From Chloroflexota bacterium (lineage in GTDB: Bacteria > Chloroflexota > Dehalococcoidia > GIF9 > UBA5620): a DNA stretch of 16,734 nucleotides. The notes under the pieces are model-generated. The model was given only the letters and a program-made list of their open reading frames with translations, did not search any database and had not been told where the DNA came from. Both the position numbers and the translations under genes were made by a program. Below are positions 14,313-16,734 of this stretch, piece by piece (position 1 is the first letter of the stretch; each line of letters starts with the position of its first letter). The stretch lies in contig JAPLHH010000002.1 of the NCBI GenBank assembly GCA_026389735.1, forward strand, positions 1 through 16,734. Reading direction: 5' to 3'.

Positions 14313-14341
14313 TTGACACATGTCAGTAAATATGGTATTAA
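14313..14341 (+). promoter_or_regulatory. Promoter of the IclR-type regulator
   Basis: TTGACA (14313-14318), 17 bp, TATTAA (14336-14341), with TGG just before the -10 giving an extended -10. The predicted start is near 14348, leaving a leader of about 15 nt that holds AGGA 6 bases from the ATG at 14363. Confidence 0.7.
14314..14325. promoter_or_regulatory. Candidate operator, TGACA-N2-TGTCA
   Basis: A 5-bp inverted repeat with a 2-base centre sits on the -35 of the regulator promoter. This is where an autorepressing IclR protein would bind. The same sequence is not repeated at the leftward promoter, so joint control is not shown. It is short enough to be chance. Confidence 0.35.
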
Positions 14342-14362
14342 GTAGCCAAATAAGGAACATAT

Positions 14363-15154
14363 ATGCAAGATTCGAAACAAGAAACGATGAAATCACTTAC
14401 AAAGGCATTAGATATTCTAGATTTGTTTTTAGATAACCAAGGTGAGATGGCTCTATCTGGAATTGCCAAATTGTCAGGGCTAAATAAAACTACTGTTAGC
14501 CGGATTGTCTCGACATTAGTAAAGCATGGCTATTTAAAACAGAGAGAAAAAAGAGGTAAATATTCACTCGGGACAATATATCTAAGTTTTAGTGGGGTTG
14601 TCAAAAGCAAACTGCAACTCAGAAGCATAGTCATTCCTTATTTAACTAAACTAAGCCAGCAGACACATGAGTCAGTCCTTATCGCTTATGGGAATGGAAG
14701 TGAAGAAGTATTCACTGAAACATTCCAAGACACATCCCAATCAAACAGTGAAAGTATGTTAAGAATAGTCCCTGTGGAAGGAACCAGAATGCCTCTACAT
14801 AGCCCCTCCACGGGGAAAATATTACTGGCCTATATGTCTGATGAAGAATTGGAGAGATATTTTAGCAACAAGCCTCTCAAGCGCTATACACCTAACACAA
14901 TTATGAATATAAACGATATGAGAAATCATCTGATAATCGTTAAACAAGAAGGAGTAGCTTTCGATGATGAGGAATTCGCTCTTGGTATAAGGGGCGTGGC
15001 GGCAGGACTAAGAGATAGTAACGACAAGATAGTTGGCTCTATTGCCGTGGTAGCCCCTTCAGTTCGCCTGACACGTGCCAAAATGCGAGAGCTGGCACCC
15101 GATGTTAAAAGTTGCGCCGAGGAAATCTCTGGAGAGCTAGGATTCAGAGGTTAA
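14363..15154 (+). CDS. IclR-family transcriptional regulator
   Basis: 263 residues. The N-terminal winged helix-turn-helix spans about 8-72 (SLTKALDILDLF, then LSGIAKLSGLNKTTVSRIV as recognition region). The C-terminal IclR effector domain covers about 85-260, with HSPSTGKILLAY, GVAFDDEEF and GIRGVAAGLRD segments. Regulators of this family often control catabolism of aromatic and other organic acids and frequently repress themselves. It is divergent from the leftward catabolic genes and 191 bp upstream of the binding-protein gene, so both are likely targets. Its coding sequence is visibly more AT-rich than the enzyme genes, especially in the first half, which may mean a different origin. The effector is unknown. 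Confidence 0.93.
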   Translation: MQDSKQETMKSLTKALDILDLFLDNQGEMALSGIAKLSGLNKTTVSRIVSTLVKHGYLKQREKRGKYSLGTIYLSFSGVVKSKLQLRSIVIPYLTKLSQQTHESVLIAYGNGSEEVFTETFQDTSQSNSESMLRIVPVEGTRMPLHSPSTGKILLAYMSDEELERYFSNKPLKRYTPNTIMNINDMRNHLIIVKQEGVAFDDEEFALGIRGVAAGLRDSNDKIVGSIAVVAPSVRLTRAKMRELAPDVKSCAEEISGELGFRG

Positions 15155-15271
15155 CATCCGTGGAATGACCTGAACCTGCACTGGAGCGTGCCCAAAGAGG
15201 CAAGAAACATAAAGAAGGTGACGAATACCAAGACAAAAACATAAATCACTAATAAATGAGGAAAGACTAAA

Positions 15272-15294
15272 AAGGAGGTTTTGAGATGTAGTAG
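15272..15294 (+). promoter_or_regulatory. Start-stop site: Shine-Dalgarno followed by ATG-TAG-TAG
   Basis: AAGGAGG (15272-15278) stands exactly 7 bases before ATG (15286-15288), which is followed at once by TAG and TAG. The ribosome site is as good as any real one here but allows no peptide beyond Met. It lies in the 191-bp gap between the regulator and the binding-protein gene, 52 bases before the latter's own AAGGAGG. No convincing promoter or terminator is visible elsewhere in the gap (15155-15345). It could be a relic of a lost gene or a ribosome-loading or stalling site. Confidence 0.45.
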
Positions 15295-15345
15295 AATACA
15301 ATACCTGGGGGGAAGGCAACAAATCATTTTTAAAAGGAGGATGCA

Positions 15346-16566
15346 ATGAAAAGCAAGAGAATCATTACGGTCGGCAGTTTATGTCTTATACTAATGCTTG
15401 TGGCAATATCTGCGGTCATGGCCTGCGCGCCTTCACCACCGCCAGAAGCAAAGACGCTAAAGATAGGCGCCATTTATTCATTAACTGGCCTTGGTTCCGA
15501 AATAGAAACCATCTGTTTGAACGGGAGCGAGCTATGTAAAGATTGGATCAACGAGAAGGGCGGGATAACCATCAACGGGGAGAAGTATCTTATTGACCTG
15601 ATTGTTGAGGACCAAAAAGGTGTTGTCGATGGGGCGGTGGCGGCAGCCATCAAGCTGGTTGAGCAGGACCAGGTGAAGTTTATTGTTGGTCAGGTTGTGC
15701 CAGACGTGGTCATAGCGGCAGCTTCAGTCACCGAGCCGGCGAAGGTGCTACGTTCTATAGTTTGGGGAGGTGGCATACCAGGCACACTGAATCCGGATAC
15801 ACCTTACAGTTTCAGACCCGTCGTGTGCGGTGCTGAGGTGATCCCAGTTAATTACGATTATCTGGTCGATACCTACCCGAATGTAAAAACTGTAGCTCTT
15901 ACGAATCCAGACGAACCTGGCGGGCAGTTTTTCATGCATATATCGCGGGACGTGGAGGCTCCGAAACATGGCCTTACAGTAGTGGCTGCCGAGTTCCACG
16001 ATCCTCAAGAGCAACAGGATTTCTATCCGGTATTGACCAAGCTACTAGCCGCCAAGCCGGATGCCTTGGATATTGGCACAGGGTTTCCAATACCCTATGG
16101 ACTTATGTTGAAACAGGCGCGTGAGCTGGGCTTCACCGGCCCGGTTTTCGGTTGCGCACCAGTGGAACTCTACACAATTTTAGATATAGCCGGCAAAGAA
16201 TATTGCTATGACTACTTTAACGGCTCTATGGACATCGAGAGTCCTAACGTGCCCCCTATGATAAAAGAGGAGAAACAGCGCTGGGAAGCCAAATACGGAA
16301 CAAGATATATGTTTGAATCTTTCCAGGGTTGGGATGCCTTGTGGTGTCTGACACAGGCTATTGAGAAAGCACAGAGCCTTGACCCCACCGCGGTGAAGAC
16401 AGCCTGGGAGAACATGTCCAGCATCGAAACAAGCTATGGAACCGGGCACATGGGAGGTTTGCAGACCTATGGGGTAAACCACCTGGTAGTCAGGCAGTGC
16501 CCTATCAGCGAGTTTGTGAATGGGGAAGTGAAACTCATTAAGTGGTATGTGCCGGAAATTCCGTAA
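15346..16566 (+). CDS. ABC transporter substrate-binding lipoprotein (branched-chain amino acid/organic acid type)
   Basis: 406 residues. The lipoprotein signal peptide has positive KSKR, a hydrophobic core (about 7-24) and lipobox VMAC, with Cys27 as lipidated residue, followed by a PSPPPE linker. The mature part is a Peripla_BP_6/LivJ-like type I binding protein (KIGAIYSLTG at 39-48, INEKGGI). It captures a small molecule outside the membrane for a LivFGHM-type permease, whose genes are not in the window and may follow. Members of this family also bind aromatic and other carboxylic acids, which fits the catabolic genes opposite. GGAGG (15336-15340) is 5 bases from the chosen ATG. Another ATG at 15341 directly touches the site and stops after two codons (ATG CAA TGA). 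Confidence 0.93.
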   Translation: MKSKRIITVGSLCLILMLVAISAVMACAPSPPPEAKTLKIGAIYSLTGLGSEIETICLNGSELCKDWINEKGGITINGEKYLIDLIVEDQKGVVDGAVAAAIKLVEQDQVKFIVGQVVPDVVIAAASVTEPAKVLRSIVWGGGIPGTLNPDTPYSFRPVVCGAEVIPVNYDYLVDTYPNVKTVALTNPDEPGGQFFMHISRDVEAPKHGLTVVAAEFHDPQEQQDFYPVLTKLLAAKPDALDIGTGFPIPYGLMLKQARELGFTGPVFGCAPVELYTILDIAGKEYCYDYFNGSMDIESPNVPPMIKEEKQRWEAKYGTRYMFESFQGWDALWCLTQAIEKAQSLDPTAVKTAWENMSSIETSYGTGHMGGLQTYGVNHLVVRQCPISEFVNGEVKLIKWYVPEIP

Positions 16567-16629
16567 ACAGCGGCTAGTGTAAAGGCTTGTTCAAACCCGG
16601 AAGCTGAGTGAAAGCTTGACAGGAAAATT

Positions 16630-16680
16630 AAAGGCAAACGGGAGAGGAGGGTTTGCTTTAGGTGCGTTGCTTCCTCTCCC
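16630..16680 (+). terminator. Alternative hairpins after the binding-protein gene (attenuator- or terminator-like)
   Basis: GGGAGAGGA (16640-16648) pairs with TCCTCTCCC (16672-16680). Overlapping it, GCAAAC (16634-16639) pairs with GTTTGC (16651-16656), extended by AAA/TTT. The loop of the second contains an arm of the first, so they compete or form a pseudoknot. A T-rich run (16691-16698) starts about 10 bases after the stem, too far for a classical terminator. Partial termination after a binding-protein gene is common in transport operons. Confidence 0.35.
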
Positions 16681-16726
16681 ATGTGAGGGTTTGTTTTTGG
16701 TTATTCACTAAGAACAACGCTGTAGC

Positions 16727-16732
16727 GAGGAG
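16727..16732 (+). promoter_or_regulatory. Possible ribosome site for a gene starting just past the window
   Basis: GAGGAG lies at the extreme right end with no start codon yet in range. It suggests that another rightward gene, perhaps a transport permease, begins within about ten bases beyond the window. Confidence 0.3.
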
Positions 16733-16734
16733 CA

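Noticed and set aside
1..16734. CRISPR array, tRNA, rRNA, insertion sequence, prophage or defence genes
   Set aside because: No regularly spaced repeats, tRNA-like cloverleaf, rRNA core sequence, transposase or phage/defence motif was seen in reading the window.

Overview
The window is a stretch of bacterial chromosome of moderate GC content. It carries a long leftward gene set for acyl-CoA and ring-type catabolism (about 1-14019). Divergent from it are an IclR-type regulator and a lipoprotein solute-binding protein (14363-16566). Two OYE-type enzymes with Fe-S cysteines, a corrinoid protein with a UroD-family methyltransferase, DUF35/thiolase pairs and the style of the lipoprotein suggest an anaerobic, corrinoid-using bacterium. 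An uncultured Chloroflexota (Dehalococcoidia-like) would fit, as would a syntrophic or sulfate-reducing lineage. This placement is an impression from protein style; no rRNA or marker gene is present.

Layout of the minus strand, in order of transcription: OYE-family reductase without a C-terminal flavin domain (14019-12655); amidohydrolase-2 protein with decarboxylase-like metal ligands (12572-11559); HMG-CoA-synthase-like/DUF35 fusion (11500-10061); thiolase (10038-8827); corrinoid protein (8697-8065); UroD-family methyltransferase (8062-6809); a gene-free 405-bp gap; long OYE/2,4-dienoyl-CoA-reductase-like flavoenzyme (6403-4316); acyl-CoA dehydrogenase (4151-2988); acyl-CoA synthetase (2941-1388); thiolase-like protein without its nucleophilic Cys (1360-179); DUF35 protein cut by the window edge (162-1). 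A near-consensus promoter at 4243-4271 makes the last four genes or more their own transcription unit. A second minus-strand promoter candidate lies at 14191-14218.

Working model (inference): the ABC binding protein captures an organic acid, the synthetase activates it to a CoA thioester, and the dehydrogenase, OYE-type reductases, thiolase/DUF35 modules and amidohydrolase handle C=C, C-C and carboxyl chemistry. The corrinoid/UroD pair removes a methyl group, for example from a methoxy substituent. The divergent IclR protein probably controls the set. The substrate cannot be read from the sequence.

The most unusual object is in the gap between the methyltransferase and the long flavoenzyme (6472-6704). 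It has 28-bp inverted arms enclosing a series of nested helices. The mismatches I found in the helices are all G-U on the plus strand, which points to a structured plus-strand RNA. Inside it is a 25-codon frame with a strong Shine-Dalgarno for a single hydrophobic membrane peptide. It could be a new structured RNA, a type I toxin-like locus, or a foldback mobile element. Other oddities are tandem 14-bp repeats that create two mini-ORFs at the start of the HMGCS/DUF35 gene, a start-stop (ATG-TAG) site with a perfect Shine-Dalgarno before the binding-protein gene, and several active-site substitutions.
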